Source: UBA6059 sp965227155
GTDB taxonomy: Bacteria; Bacteroidota; Bacteroidia; Cytophagales; Cyclobacteriaceae
Direction of reading: 5' to 3'
NCBI GenBank assembly: GCA_965227155.1
Contig: OZ245731.1
Coordinates: 930,001-994,000, forward strand
DNA: 64,000 nucleotides
The notes below the pieces were generated by a model. That model searched no databases. It was given only the letters and a program-made list of their open reading frames with translations, and was not told where the DNA came from. This document shows, one piece after another, positions 7,878-17,891 of this stretch. How positions within the stretch are numbered: the stretch's first letter is position 1; every line of letters begins with the position of its first letter. Position numbers and translations under genes: made by a program.

Positions 7878-9560
7878 TCAGGTAGAAATCTTGTAAAGAC
7901 CCGCTTCCCATGGCTTCAGCATGAAAATTCCTTCCTTTAATGAAGAGGGCTGTGCTTCATTGGAAAGCAGGCTTTCGATCTTATTACTGTTGTTCAAGCC
8001 GGCTACTTCAAAAGGAATTGTGTCTTCCGTAAAATTGATCACAACCAATAATCTAGTTTGATCATCGTAGCGCCAGTATGCAAAAACTCTTGGGTTAAGC
8101 ACATCGATTACCTCATATTCACCGTAAACCAATACTGGATTTTGCTTTCTGAACGCGATGGCTTTGCGGTAAAAATTAAGCACCGAATCAGGGTCACCCT
8201 CCTGAGATTGAGAATTGATTGAAGGATAGTTCGGATTTAAAGAAATCCATGGGGTTCCAGACGTGAAACCTGCATTTTCAGAATCATCCCATTGCATCGG
8301 TGTTCTGGCATTATCTCGGCTTTGCCAATGTATGCCCGCCATCATTTTTTCCAAATCAGCGCCATTTTCCACCGCTTCCTGGTAAGCATTTAACGTCTCG
8401 ATATCTCTGTACTGGTCAATACTACCAAACCTCACATTGGTCATGCCGAGCTCATCACCTTGATAAATGTAGGTTGTACCTCTCAAAGTGAGGAGTAGCA
8501 AGGCTAATGCTTTTGCGGATTTCTCTCTGTACTGCTGGTCATTACCAAATCTGGATACTATCCTGGGATAATCATGATTGCCTAGGAAAATAGAATTCCA
8601 ACCGCCCTGCTCAATTATTTTGTCCCAATGGGTAAATACCTCTTTAAACCTTACCAGATCATATTTTACGGGCTCAAACTTACTTTGTGCACCATGATCG
8701 ATAAACATATGGTCAAAATGAAAAACCATATCCAATTCTTTTCGATCAGCCTGTACATATTCAATACCGTGTTGTAATGAAATGCCAGGCCCTTCTCCAA
8801 CAGTCATGATATCATATTTACTCAGCACCTCACGGTTCATCTCCCGTAGGTATTCATGAATTTTAGGGCCATTGGCATATAGCTTTTCAATGGTTTCATT
8901 AAACCCGGCAAAAGGTGTGTCCTCAAACTCACGTTTGGAAATAAGTGAAATGACATCCATCCTATAACCATCTATACCCTTATCCAGCCAAAACTTCATG
9001 AGTTTATAAATTTCATTCCTGACTTCAGGGTTTTCCCAGTTCAGGTCAGGCTGTCGTTTACTGAAAAAGTGTAAAAAGTATTGGTCAGTCTGCTCATCAT
9101 ATTGCCATACACTTCCTCCAAAAAAAGCTTTCCAATTATTGGGTGGTGCTCCATTTTTGCCATCACGCCAGATATAATAATCTCTCTTGGGATTATCAAG
9201 GCTAGCTTTTGATTCAATAAACCATGCATGCTCATCGGAAGTATGATTTACTACCAAATCCATGACCAATTTCATTCCCCTACTGTGAATGCCATACAGT
9301 AATTCATCAAAATCATCCATGGAGCCAAACACCTCAAAAATGCTGTAGTAGTCAGAAATGTCATAGCCATTATCGTCTTGCGGCGATTCGTAGACCGGAC
9401 AAAGCCAAATGATATCCACACCGAGGCTCTTGATGTAATCCAGCTTCTGTATGATCCCCCTGATGTCACCCAGTCCATCACCATTGGAATCCATAAAGCT
9501 TCGTGGGTAGATTTGGTAAACCACTCCTTCTTTCCACCATTTCTTTTGACTCTGTTCCAT
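7878..9560 (-). CDS. GH13 alpha-glucosidase (oligo-1,6-glucosidase type)
   Basis: A 560-residue cytoplasmic alpha-amylase superfamily enzyme with no signal peptide. The N-terminus KEGVVYQIYPRSFMDSNGDG is typical of the oligo-1,6-glucosidase, trehalose-6-phosphate hydrolase and alpha-glucosidase group. The catalytic triad is visible: nucleophile D202 (GYRMDVISL), acid/base E256 (TVGEGPG) and D330 (LGNHDYPR). It should remove glucose from the non-reducing end of small alpha-glucosides. It is first in a unit with the ROK kinase and is divergent from the GH65 phosphorylase, with a shared control region at 9561-9826. The exact linkage specificity is open. Confidence 0.93.
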   Translation of the reverse strand: MEQSQKKWWKEGVVYQIYPRSFMDSNGDGLGDIRGIIQKLDYIKSLGVDIIWLCPVYESPQDDNGYDISDYYSIFEVFGSMDDFDELLYGIHSRGMKLVMDLVVNHTSDEHAWFIESKASLDNPKRDYYIWRDGKNGAPPNNWKAFFGGSVWQYDEQTDQYFLHFFSKRQPDLNWENPEVRNEIYKLMKFWLDKGIDGYRMDVISLISKREFEDTPFAGFNETIEKLYANGPKIHEYLREMNREVLSKYDIMTVGEGPGISLQHGIEYVQADRKELDMVFHFDHMFIDHGAQSKFEPVKYDLVRFKEVFTHWDKIIEQGGWNSIFLGNHDYPRIVSRFGNDQQYREKSAKALALLLLTLRGTTYIYQGDELGMTNVRFGSIDQYRDIETLNAYQEAVENGADLEKMMAGIHWQSRDNARTPMQWDDSENAGFTSGTPWISLNPNYPSINSQSQEGDPDSVLNFYRKAIAFRKQNPVLVYGEYEVIDVLNPRVFAYWRYDDQTRLLVVINFTEDTIPFEVAGLNNSNKIESLLSNEAQPSSLKEGIFMLKPWEAGLYKIST

Positions 9561-9585
9561 GTATTAAAGCAGTTAAAAATGCACG

Positions 9586-9593
9586 CAAAAGTA
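9586..9593 (-). promoter_or_regulatory. Candidate -7 element for the GH13-ROK unit
   Basis: The minus strand reads TACTTTTG, matching TAnnTTTG, with a predicted start near 9579, about 19 bases before the ATG. A matching TTG at the -33 position is not seen, so the promoter may depend on an activator. Confidence 0.4.
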
Positions 9594-9657
9594 TCCACTA
9601 GTCGCTATTAATGAAGCTAATTACGTCCTTTTATGTCTTTTTTTGGATTAATTTAAA

Positions 9658-9673
9658 ATGGTAACGTTTTCAT
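9658..9673. promoter_or_regulatory. LacI-type operator-like palindrome between GH13 and GH65 genes
   Basis: The sequence ATGGTAACGTTTTCAT matches 14 of 16 positions of the perfect palindrome ATGAAAACGTTTTCAT found upstream of the symporter-glpK-glpD unit. A central CG flanked by A and T runs is the usual form of LacI-family operators. It lies upstream of the GH65 promoter and behind the GH13 promoter, so one protein could act on both. No regulator gene of this family is in the window. Confidence 0.6.
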
Positions 9674-9695
9674 TTTTGCCATTACCCAATCTTCA

Positions 9696-9726
9696 TTGAA
9701 TAAATGCCTTTCGGAGGCTACTTTTG
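9696..9726 (+). promoter_or_regulatory. Bacteroidota-type promoter for the GH65-pgmB unit
   Basis: TTG (9696-9698) is followed after 20 bases by TACTTTTG (9719-9726), fitting the TTG, 17-23 bases, TAnnTTTG pattern. The start would be near 9733, about 94 bases before the start codon. The palindrome at 9658-9673 sits about 23 bases upstream of the -33 element. Confidence 0.6.
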
Positions 9727-9826
9727 AAAATACACCATTGAGAAATTCATAATAATGGCAAATAAATCTTGTCGATAATTGAATTGTCTCCAAAAATTTA
9801 GTCTTTCATTGAAGTCAATCTAAATC

Positions 9827-12121
9827 ATGGTCGATTCGAAATACTTTTCAGATAAGGATACTCTTTTGTTTAATGGAAGTAGCAGAGATGATGCTTTCAA
9901 CAGCTCAAATGTAACTATGACCGGCAATGGATACCTGGGCTACCGTGGGGCTTGGCCCGACTGGAGGAGAGACCGCTATCCTGCCTGTGTTGTTACCAAT
10001 ACTTTTGATAATGCTGATGGCAAATGGAAAGAGTTATGTACAGTTCCCAACGCATTGTATTTATCATTGGGAATAAACGGTCGGTCTATAGGTCTGGATC
10101 ATGGTAATTGTCTTGACCACAAGCATCAATTAAATTTTCGTTACGGAATTACGAAGGGTGAGGCTCATATTCAGGATCGCGATTTAGGGCTTGTTCACTA
10201 TCAGTGGGAAAGATTTGCCAGCTATGCAGACTTACATCTGGTCGTTCAAAAATGCGTAATCAAAGCAGAACATGATGGAGAAATCGAAATCACCACTGGT
10301 ATTGATACAGATGTTTGGAGTTTGAACGGTCAGCATTTTTCCAGCATTGAGGCAGGCATTAGTGAGGAATTCCCATTTGTGAATTTGCTAACCACTGAAA
10401 AGCAACTGCCTATCACCATTGCACAGGCAAACATCGGATTAAATGGTTCTCCTTCAATCAATCAAACTGAGGGAGGAATTTCCCAAAAAAGACTGATCAG
10501 AGTCAAAGCAAACCAGCCAATGGAAATTACATTGATCATGGCTGTTTATTCGCAAAATGATGTGAAAGACCCTTTTCAATCCTGTATTGATGGTCTTAAA
10601 AAAGCCATTCAGGATGACTATTCACAGTTATTAACCAAGCATAAATCTGTCTGGGATGAAAAATGGAAGGCTTATCATGTAAAAATTCATGGAGATGATC
10701 TTGCCGACAACCTGCTTCGATACAATATGTATCACAACATTATCTCAACTCCGGCGCATACAGATGACCATCCTATAGGCGCCAGGGGATTATCATGCCA
10801 GGCATATCAGGGTGCTGCTTTTTGGGATCAGGAGATTTACAATCTGCCTATGTTTTTATACACCCAACCAGAAGTAGCCAGAAACATTCTTATTTACAGG
10901 CATAAAACTTTGGCGGGTGCTAAAGCAAAAGCGAAAAAATATGGCTATGCAGGTGCCTATTATGCATGGATCAGCGGCGATACCGGGGAAGAACTATGTC
11001 CTGACTATTTTTTCATTGATGTACTGAGTGGAAGAAAAATCCGAAATCATTTTAACGACTGGCAAATCCATATCAGCCCTGATATTAGTTATACCATCAT
11101 TAAATATTTTGAAGTTACCAATGACTATGACTTTATAAGGGATTATGGTGCAGAAATGCTACTAGAAATTGGCCATTTTTTGCATTCCAGAGTTCATTAC
11201 AAGCCTTATCATGATCGCTATGAAATAATCAGGGTACTGGGACCAGATGAATACCATGAAAATGCAGATAACAATGTTTTCACGAACGTACAGGCCAAAT
11301 ATGCCTTAAACAAAGCACTTGAAATTTGTGACCTACTGGAATCACGAGATCCTGAGGTATTGGAAAAGCTTATGATCAAAACAGGCATTACCAGGGCGAT
11401 GTTGTCAACCTGGTCTGAAATTGCTGCCAAATTATACATTAAGCAACCTGACCCAGAGACAAAGCTTATTGAGCAGTTTGATGGCTATTTCAAACTTGAA
11501 GACATAACGCCTGATAAGCTTGCTGAAAGATTACAAGATACAAATGAGTACTGGGGCTGGCCAAATGGCATTGCCTATGAAACACAGGTTACCAAGCAAG
11601 CAGATGTGATTCAGCTCTTTGTACTTCATGAATATCCTGCTGATATCATGAAGGCAAACTACAATTATTACGAGCCTAGAACCCAGCATAGATCTTCGCT
11701 AAGCCCGGGTGTTCATGCAATTATTGCTGCCCAAACTCAAAACCTCGAGCAAGCCAATAAGTATTATCTTAAATCCTGCCTTGTTGATATTTCTAATACC
11801 CACCCGCCGACCAGTGGAGGAACTTTTATAGGTGGCATTCACACCGCTGCGTGTGGCATAGCCTGGCAAATACTAGTTCTTGGTTTCGCAGGTATGAAAT
11901 TAAAAGCAGATCGATTGAGTTTTCATCCGCATTTGCCACAACATTGGCCTGCAATAGAATTCTCTATCACGCTGCGAGGCAATAAACTCCATATTATTAT
12001 TGATCAAAACACGCTTACACTTAGAGCTGAGGGCGATCGTCAAATTGATATTGAGGTAGCCTGCTTTGATGAAGAGAAGAAATTATCAACTCAAAAAGAA
12101 CTCTTGTTTACCTATAAATAA
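9827..12121 (+). CDS. GH65 glycoside phosphorylase (maltose/kojibiose/glucosylglycerol phosphorylase type)
   Basis: A 764-residue GH65 enzyme. The family catalytic motif GPDEYHE is at 472-478, with E475 the probable general acid, followed by NADNNVFTN. The N-terminal beta-sandwich (about 1-270), the alpha/alpha barrel (about 320-690) and a small C-terminal domain match the family architecture and length. GH65 phosphorylases cleave an alpha-glucoside with inorganic phosphate to beta-glucose-1-phosphate and an acceptor. The next gene, 9 bases on, is a beta-phosphoglucomutase, which uses exactly that product. Known substrates in the family include maltose, trehalose, kojibiose, nigerose and glucosylglycerol. 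The nearby glpK and glpD make a glycerol glucoside worth testing. Confidence 0.93.
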   Translation: MVDSKYFSDKDTLLFNGSSRDDAFNSSNVTMTGNGYLGYRGAWPDWRRDRYPACVVTNTFDNADGKWKELCTVPNALYLSLGINGRSIGLDHGNCLDHKHQLNFRYGITKGEAHIQDRDLGLVHYQWERFASYADLHLVVQKCVIKAEHDGEIEITTGIDTDVWSLNGQHFSSIEAGISEEFPFVNLLTTEKQLPITIAQANIGLNGSPSINQTEGGISQKRLIRVKANQPMEITLIMAVYSQNDVKDPFQSCIDGLKKAIQDDYSQLLTKHKSVWDEKWKAYHVKIHGDDLADNLLRYNMYHNIISTPAHTDDHPIGARGLSCQAYQGAAFWDQEIYNLPMFLYTQPEVARNILIYRHKTLAGAKAKAKKYGYAGAYYAWISGDTGEELCPDYFFIDVLSGRKIRNHFNDWQIHISPDISYTIIKYFEVTNDYDFIRDYGAEMLLEIGHFLHSRVHYKPYHDRYEIIRVLGPDEYHENADNNVFTNVQAKYALNKALEICDLLESRDPEVLEKLMIKTGITRAMLSTWSEIAAKLYIKQPDPETKLIEQFDGYFKLEDITPDKLAERLQDTNEYWGWPNGIAYETQVTKQADVIQLFVLHEYPADIMKANYNYYEPRTQHRSSLSPGVHAIIAAQTQNLEQANKYYLKSCLVDISNTHPPTSGGTFIGGIHTAACGIAWQILVLGFAGMKLKADRLSFHPHLPQHWPAIEFSITLRGNKLHIIIDQNTLTLRAEGDRQIDIEVACFDEEKKLSTQKELLFTYK

Positions 12122-12130
12122 TCCAGGATC

Positions 12131-12775
12131 ATGAATCAAATTGGTGTAATATTTGACCTAGATGGTGTAATAACAGATACGGCAGAATATCATTATCAGG
12201 CCTGGCAATGGTTGGCAGATCGGGAAGGACTTCAATTTGACAGGGAGGTCAATGAAAAATTGAGGGGCGTATCACGAAGAGCTTCTCTGGAAATAATTCT
12301 GGATGGTCAATCCGTGGACGAAAGTGACATGGAGCGAATGATGCAGGAAAAAAATGATCATTATGTAGATCTGCTCCATAAAATCAATGAAAAAGATATT
12401 TTGCCCGGTGTAGTGGATTTATTGGATGGTATCCAAAGTCAGCACTGGAAAATAGCACTAGCTTCAGCAAGTAAAAATGCTCGATTCATCCTGGAGAAAC
12501 TTGATTTATTGGCCTACTTCGATGGTATTGGAGACGGCTATTCTGTGAAAAGATCAAAACCAGAGCCCGACGTATTCATTCATGCCGCAGGCCAAATTAG
12601 TCTCCCCATAAGTCAATGTGTAGTAGTAGAGGATGCCGAAGCAGGCGTAGCTGCGGCACTAACAGGAGGTTTCAAAACCATTGGCATTGGAGATCAGGCG
12701 CGGGTAAGAAGAGCGCACATTATCTATCCGGAACCTGGAGATATTCAAATTGAAGCTATAAAATCATTGTTTTAA
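12131..12775 (+). CDS. pgmB: Beta-phosphoglucomutase
   Basis: A 214-residue HAD superfamily protein. The nucleophile motif is FDLDGVITDTAEYHYQAW with D9 and D11. The cap-domain helix and the later motifs (ALASASKN, KRSKPEPDVF, VVEDAEAG) match beta-phosphoglucomutases. It converts beta-glucose-1-phosphate to glucose-6-phosphate through a 1,6-bisphosphate intermediate. It sits 9 bases after the GH65 phosphorylase, so the pair forms a complete route from an alpha-glucoside to glycolysis without spending ATP on that glucose. It converges on the amylosucrase gene with only seven bases between the stop codons and no visible terminator. Confidence 0.93.
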   Translation: MNQIGVIFDLDGVITDTAEYHYQAWQWLADREGLQFDREVNEKLRGVSRRASLEIILDGQSVDESDMERMMQEKNDHYVDLLHKINEKDILPGVVDLLDGIQSQHWKIALASASKNARFILEKLDLLAYFDGIGDGYSVKRSKPEPDVFIHAAGQISLPISQCVVVEDAEAGVAAALTGGFKTIGIGDQARVRRAHIIYPEPGDIQIEAIKSLF

Positions 12776-12782
12776 AAGTTTC

Positions 12783-14723
12783 TCAGCATTGAGTAATCCA
12801 CATAAACTGGTACGGATTTAAATCAATCTTATAATCGCTAAAATCAATATTATTGCCGAGATACTTATCTTTTACTCCAGCTCTAAGGTCAAATCCCAAC
12901 TGGATAAACAAATCCATGTAAACCGACTCCTGATGGTCGTTTAGGTTGCAAATTACCAATGTCTTGATATCCTGAGCATGTCTCATGTAAGCTAGCAAAT
13001 GATCATTATGGCAATTGACGAGGAAGTTGTTGTCATTATCCGCAAACTCGGGAGAGTCTTGGCGAATTGCTATCATTTTCTTTAGAGATTGGAAAATAAC
13101 GTTCTGATAGGTGCCCGTTTCGTTTCTAAGCTCAGCTTTTGCCCAATCCATTTTTGGTCGATGCAACCAACGGCTATCATGTTTCTTAGCTTCAATCTGT
13201 TGATAAGAGTAATCGTTTAATTGACCAACTTCATCTCCAGAGTACAGAAGTGGGATACCACCAAAAGAAAATATAATGCTGTGCACTAGTAAAATTCTTG
13301 ACACTGCCAATTCAATAGCTTTAGGGTCATTGCTGTATAGTGCCTTTTCCAAACCAGCCAGAGAGGCCAGCGTCCCGCTGATCCTGGCTGTACCGGCCTT
13401 TTTATCTTCCATGAAGGGTTGACCTATAGCAAAGGACCAATCAATTCTACCTGTAAAATAATCTGTAAGAAATTTTCTGTGACTCCATGGATCATACCCT
13501 GCTATTTGTGCATGATGATCTTCATAGCCTAGTCCGATATCATCATGGCATCTGATATAATTAAGCCAGGTTGTACCCGACGGTTTTCTTGGTGTATGAT
13601 TTAAGGAAACCTCCAATAAACGCTTATTTTTTGTAGCCACCATATCCCAAATGAGTGTCATTAATGTGGCGTTATATGCGATCTCACACTCATTGCTAAC
13701 CTCAGCCTGGGTACCAAAGTATTTTACAATGTTGTGCGGCGAAACAATAGCCTCTGCTAGAAATAGCACACCTGGTGATACAATTTGTGCACAGGCTTTG
13801 TAGTTTTGGATCAATAAATGAGCTTCATCAAGGTTTTGGCTATCAGTGCCTTCTCTTTTCCACATAAAAGCCAATGCATCCAGGCGGATAATATCTACAC
13901 CAAGATTGGCCAAAAACAATAAATTTTCCAGCATAGCATTAAAGACTGCCGGGTTCGTATAATTAAGGTCCCATTGGTAATGGTGAAAGACAGTCATCAC
14001 CCACTTCTTCATTTCTTCAACGTAGGTGAAGTTGCCGGGAGAAGTTTCAGGAAACACCTCAGGTAGACTGGCCTCAAAACGATCGGGAATGGTCCTGTCG
14101 CTGTAGGTATAGTAATAATTCTGAAATGCTGGATCCCCATTTTTAGCTTTTATTGCCCATTCATGCTCATCCGATGTATGATTAATAACCATATCAAACA
14201 TCAATAGCATTTTTTTCTTGTGCATCCTATCTGCAAGACTTCTAACCTCCCCAATATTACCGTAGGTCGGGTCAATAGATCGATAGTCCGATATCGCATA
14301 GCCACCATCGTTGTTAGACTCAGGACATTTAAGAATCGGCATTATGTGCAATAGGTTTATTCCCAACTCTTCAAAATAGGGTAGCTTTTTTTCCAGCTCT
14401 TCCAGATTTCCTGCAAACTGTCTGAGATAGAACATCATACCCGCCAACTGCTCTGATTTAAACCATGTAGGGTATTTCTCTCTCTCATCATCCAAAGCTT
14501 TTAAGGATTGAGACCGATTTTTATTAGCCTCAATCAAAATGACCACAAGATCCTTAAGCGGCTTTTCTATATCGTATTGATGCCCATATAGTTTTTTGAA
14601 AGCCTGATAGATGATGGGAAAGTTTGATTGTAATCTTGCGTAAAATGACAATTGCCTACCAGGCTTGTAGGCAATCTCACTCAGGATCTTATCCAGAATT
14701 TTTTTAGCGTACGGATTATACAA
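12783..14723 (-). CDS. Amylosucrase-type GH13 glucosyltransferase
   Basis: A 646-residue GH13 protein with the long N-terminal helical region of amylosucrases, then FPETSPGNFTYVEEM, QWDLNYTNPAVF and LANLGVDIIRLDALAFMWKR, all close to the amylosucrase pattern. The triad is D282, E324 (LAEAIVS) and D394 (RCHDDIG), near the positions known from Neisseria amylosucrase (286, 328, 393). The family normally takes the glucosyl group of sucrose and adds it to a glucan, releasing fructose, and some members glucosylate small acceptors such as glycerol. It is the last gene of the symporter-glpK-glpD unit (26-base gap). No signal peptide is seen. Its place in a glycerol operon is unusual. Confidence 0.88.
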   Translation of the reverse strand: MYNPYAKKILDKILSEIAYKPGRQLSFYARLQSNFPIIYQAFKKLYGHQYDIEKPLKDLVVILIEANKNRSQSLKALDDEREKYPTWFKSEQLAGMMFYLRQFAGNLEELEKKLPYFEELGINLLHIMPILKCPESNNDGGYAISDYRSIDPTYGNIGEVRSLADRMHKKKMLLMFDMVINHTSDEHEWAIKAKNGDPAFQNYYYTYSDRTIPDRFEASLPEVFPETSPGNFTYVEEMKKWVMTVFHHYQWDLNYTNPAVFNAMLENLLFLANLGVDIIRLDALAFMWKREGTDSQNLDEAHLLIQNYKACAQIVSPGVLFLAEAIVSPHNIVKYFGTQAEVSNECEIAYNATLMTLIWDMVATKNKRLLEVSLNHTPRKPSGTTWLNYIRCHDDIGLGYEDHHAQIAGYDPWSHRKFLTDYFTGRIDWSFAIGQPFMEDKKAGTARISGTLASLAGLEKALYSNDPKAIELAVSRILLVHSIIFSFGGIPLLYSGDEVGQLNDYSYQQIEAKKHDSRWLHRPKMDWAKAELRNETGTYQNVIFQSLKKMIAIRQDSPEFADNDNNFLVNCHNDHLLAYMRHAQDIKTLVICNLNDHQESVYMDLFIQLGFDLRAGVKDKYLGNNIDFSDYKIDLNPYQFMWITQC

Positions 14724-14749
14724 TTACGTATTTGATTTAAAATAACAGT

Positions 14750-16396
14750 CTATTCAAAATGTGAGGCAAGGTAAACGGCCTTATCCAGCTCATCTTTTTC
14801 TTCTTTGGCCTTCTCCTTGTCCCATCCAAAATAATCTCCAAGGTCTTTCAAAATTGCCGGTGCAATACCTTCAATCGTTTCTAAATTAAAGTACAGTCTT
14901 CCTGTTCGTCTATTGAAGAAATCTAGCGCACTATGTACCATTTCATGGTTTACGGTAAACCACAATTCCGCTCTACCGAGTCTTATTAATGGATTTTTAT
15001 CCTTATAATCCGTCATTTTATTAAGGATTTGATCACTTTGCTTTCCATAATTATGCGTCAGGTATTTTCCATAATATGGATCAACACCTTGGTCACTTAA
15101 TTTATCCCCGAGTGCCTGCGCATATTTTTCGACTTCCTGAGCGTTTTTAAATGGACCACCAGAAAGTACGATTTTATCAGTATGGCAATCCTTAAGCTCT
15201 AAATCATAGTCTTCAGCTGCTTTCTTTGCTATCAGATCAATGATTCGCTCAGCCATCTTTCTATAACCAGTTAGTTTTCCACCGGCAATAGATATCAAAC
15301 CAGTATCAGATTCAAAAATCTCGTCTTTTCTGGAGAGCTCTGAGGCTGATTTACCTTCCTCTTCAATCAAAGGCCGTAATCCCGCCCAACTCGAACGGAC
15401 GTCTTCTACAGTTAGATTGGCAGAAGGAAACGTATTATTAGCACCTTCAAGTAAATATTCGACATCATCTTTATTGGTTCTCACATCATTAATATCCCCA
15501 TTATAATCAGTGTCAGTAGTACCAATATATGTAATGCGATCTCTAGGGATGGCGAAAATCATTCTACCATCCGGCACATCGAAATAAAGTGAATTATTGA
15601 TTGGCAGCCTTTCGCGTGGCACGACTATATGCACACCTTTTGTGAGGTGCAATCGCTTTCCTTTGAAGGAATGATTTTTCTTTCGCAATTCATCCACCCA
15701 TGGACCCGCGGCGCTTACTACATATTTTGAGCTAACTTCAAATGCCTCTTCATTAAGCAAGTCCTTTACTTTTACACCAATGACTTTCGCCCCATCATAT
15801 ATAAAGTCAGTAGCTTCAGCATAGTTAAGTGCATCAGCTCCTGCACTGGCAGCAGTCTTCAGAACCTCTACGGTTAGCCTTGCATCATCAGTCCTATATT
15901 CTGCATAGATGCCGCCACCTTCCAAAATATCTTCTTTTAATAGAGGCTCGAGTTTTAGGGTTTCCTTTTTAGACAGCATTTTCCGCTGTTCTGCTTTTTC
16001 AACTCCGGCCAATACATCATAGACCATCAAGCCAAATGATGTTAAAATCTTACCAAATGTGCCATCTTTAATAAGAGGTAGAAGCATTTTTTCTGATTGA
16101 ACCAATTGTGGGGCCAATTTGTGGACTATAGCCCGCTCCCTCCCCACTTCACGAACCAGGTTAATTTCAAATTGCTTCAAATACCTCAACCCTCCGTGAA
16201 TGAGTTTAGTAGACTTGCTTGAGGTACCCGATGCAAAGTCCTTTTTTTCAATAAGCAAGGTTTTAAGCCCCCTTGTAGCAGCATCCAAAGCAATGCCAGA
16301 GCCAGTAATTCCACCACCAATCACAATGAGGTCATAAGCTGACTCACTAATTTTTTTAATATTGTTATCTCTTTCTAAAGCAGAAAATGAATTCAT
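14750..16396 (-). CDS. glpD: Aerobic glycerol-3-phosphate dehydrogenase
   Basis: A 548-residue FAD-dependent dehydrogenase. The dinucleotide-binding loop is DLIVIGGGITGSGIALD (about 23-39), followed by RGLKTLLIEK and GTSSKSTKLIHGGLRYL, which is the GlpD signature. The C-terminal helical domain typical of GlpD is present. It oxidises glycerol-3-phosphate to dihydroxyacetone phosphate at the inner membrane and passes electrons to quinone. It begins one base after the glpK stop, so the two are co-translated from one transcript. It completes the glycerol route started by GlpK. Confidence 0.96.
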   Translation of the reverse strand: MNSFSALERDNNIKKISESAYDLIVIGGGITGSGIALDAATRGLKTLLIEKKDFASGTSSKSTKLIHGGLRYLKQFEINLVREVGRERAIVHKLAPQLVQSEKMLLPLIKDGTFGKILTSFGLMVYDVLAGVEKAEQRKMLSKKETLKLEPLLKEDILEGGGIYAEYRTDDARLTVEVLKTAASAGADALNYAEATDFIYDGAKVIGVKVKDLLNEEAFEVSSKYVVSAAGPWVDELRKKNHSFKGKRLHLTKGVHIVVPRERLPINNSLYFDVPDGRMIFAIPRDRITYIGTTDTDYNGDINDVRTNKDDVEYLLEGANNTFPSANLTVEDVRSSWAGLRPLIEEEGKSASELSRKDEIFESDTGLISIAGGKLTGYRKMAERIIDLIAKKAAEDYDLELKDCHTDKIVLSGGPFKNAQEVEKYAQALGDKLSDQGVDPYYGKYLTHNYGKQSDQILNKMTDYKDKNPLIRLGRAELWFTVNHEMVHSALDFFNRRTGRLYFNLETIEGIAPAILKDLGDYFGWDKEKAKEEKDELDKAVYLASHFE

Positions 16397-16397
16397 A

Positions 16398-17879
16398 TTA
16401 ACTATCTAACCAATTTAATGTCCTGTCAACGGCTTTTTTCCAGCCATTATAAAGTTGATCTCTATCTTGTTGACTAATATCTGGGTTAAAGGTTTTGTTT
16501 ATTACTCTATTATTAAGAATATCCTCTTTTTTCCAAACGCCTGATTTAATACCAGCCAAATATGCTGATCCCATTGCTGTAGACTCTATGACTTCAGGCC
16601 TTTCCACTTTAGCCCCCAATATATCTGCCTGAAATTGCATTAAAAAATCATTGGCACATGCTCCTCCATCAACCTTAAGTGTTTCCAGGTCTATGCCTGA
16701 GTCTTCTTGCATAGCAAGCAACACATCCTTGGTCTGGTAAGCCAAACTCTCCAGGGTTGCTTTAATAACATGGTTTTTACCGGTATCTCTCGTGAGCCCA
16801 AAAATTGCACCCCGAGAATACATATCCCAATAAGGTGCCCCTAATCCTGCAAATGCTGGCACCACATAAACTTCTTTTGAATCCTCTACTTTCGTGGCAA
16901 AATATTCTGAATCCGACGCACTATCCAACATTCGCATACTATCCCTTAGCCATTGAATGGCTGCTCCAGCTATGAAAATACTCCCTTCAAGTGCATATTG
17001 AAGAGAACCATCTGCTGTAGCAGCAATAGTAGTAAGTAGTCCATTTTTGGAATATTGTAGCTTTTCACCAGTATTCATTAGCATAAAACAACCGGTTCCA
17101 TATGTATTTTTGGCCATTCCTGGCTCAAAGCATGCTTGTCCGAACAATGCAGCTTGTTGGTCCCCTGCAATACCAAGAATGGGAATTTTATGGCCTTTAT
17201 ATTGATAGTCGCCAAAATAGCTTGCAGAAGGAAGCACTTGGGGAAGCATTGATCTTGGTATAGCAAGCCTTTCTAGTAGTTTATCATCCCACGTTATCTT
17301 TTCTATATCAAATATCATGGTACGAGACGCATTAGTGTAATCTGTCACGTGCGACTCCCCTTTTGTCATATTCCAAATTAACCAGGAATCAATTGTGCCA
17401 AATGCAAGTTCACCATTTTCTGCTCTTTGCCTGGCTCCTTCCACATGATCCAGTATCCATTTGATCTTTGTGGCACTGAAATACGAATCAATTACCAACC
17501 CAGTTTTCTCTCTTACATAATTAGTAAGACCTTCATTTTTGAGTTGATCACATAATTCAGATGTTCTCTTATCTTGCCATACTATAGCATTATAAATGGG
17601 CTCTCCGGTTTGTTTATCCCATACCACCGCTGTTTCTCTTTGATTAGTTATACCAATTGCGCGTATATCTTCAATCGAAACTTTATGATCCTTTAGCAAG
17701 CTAGAAAATACATCCGATTGTGATTTCCAAATCTCTTCAGGGTCATGTTCTACCCATCCGGACTTGGGAAATATCTGAGTAAACTCTTTTTGGCTTACGC
17801 CAACTATTTTTCCCTTATCATCAAATAATACTGCACGAGAACTTGTAGTGCCCTGATCAAATGCTACTATATAACTCAT
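16398..17879 (-). CDS. glpK: Glycerol kinase
   Basis: A 493-residue FGGY family kinase. The N-terminus DQGTTSSRAVLFDDKG and the later motifs ITNQRETAVVWDKQTG, GIAGDQQAALFGQ and the C-terminal VDGGACANDFLMQFQAD are the glycerol kinase signatures. It phosphorylates glycerol with ATP to sn-glycerol-3-phosphate. It lies 12 bases after the symporter gene and one base before glpD. The operon is probably induced together with alpha-glucoside genes, because the same palindrome lies upstream of both units. Confidence 0.96.
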   Translation of the reverse strand: MSYIVAFDQGTTSSRAVLFDDKGKIVGVSQKEFTQIFPKSGWVEHDPEEIWKSQSDVFSSLLKDHKVSIEDIRAIGITNQRETAVVWDKQTGEPIYNAIVWQDKRTSELCDQLKNEGLTNYVREKTGLVIDSYFSATKIKWILDHVEGARQRAENGELAFGTIDSWLIWNMTKGESHVTDYTNASRTMIFDIEKITWDDKLLERLAIPRSMLPQVLPSASYFGDYQYKGHKIPILGIAGDQQAALFGQACFEPGMAKNTYGTGCFMLMNTGEKLQYSKNGLLTTIAATADGSLQYALEGSIFIAGAAIQWLRDSMRMLDSASDSEYFATKVEDSKEVYVVPAFAGLGAPYWDMYSRGAIFGLTRDTGKNHVIKATLESLAYQTKDVLLAMQEDSGIDLETLKVDGGACANDFLMQFQADILGAKVERPEVIESTAMGSAYLAGIKSGVWKKEDILNNRVINKTFNPDISQQDRDQLYNGWKKAVDRTLNWLDS

Positions 17880-17891
17880 ATAATTGTTTAT

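Noticed and set aside
9041..9598. Small frames overlapping the GH13 gene on both strands
   Set aside because: They lie within a gene with an intact catalytic triad and full family length, and show no family features of their own.
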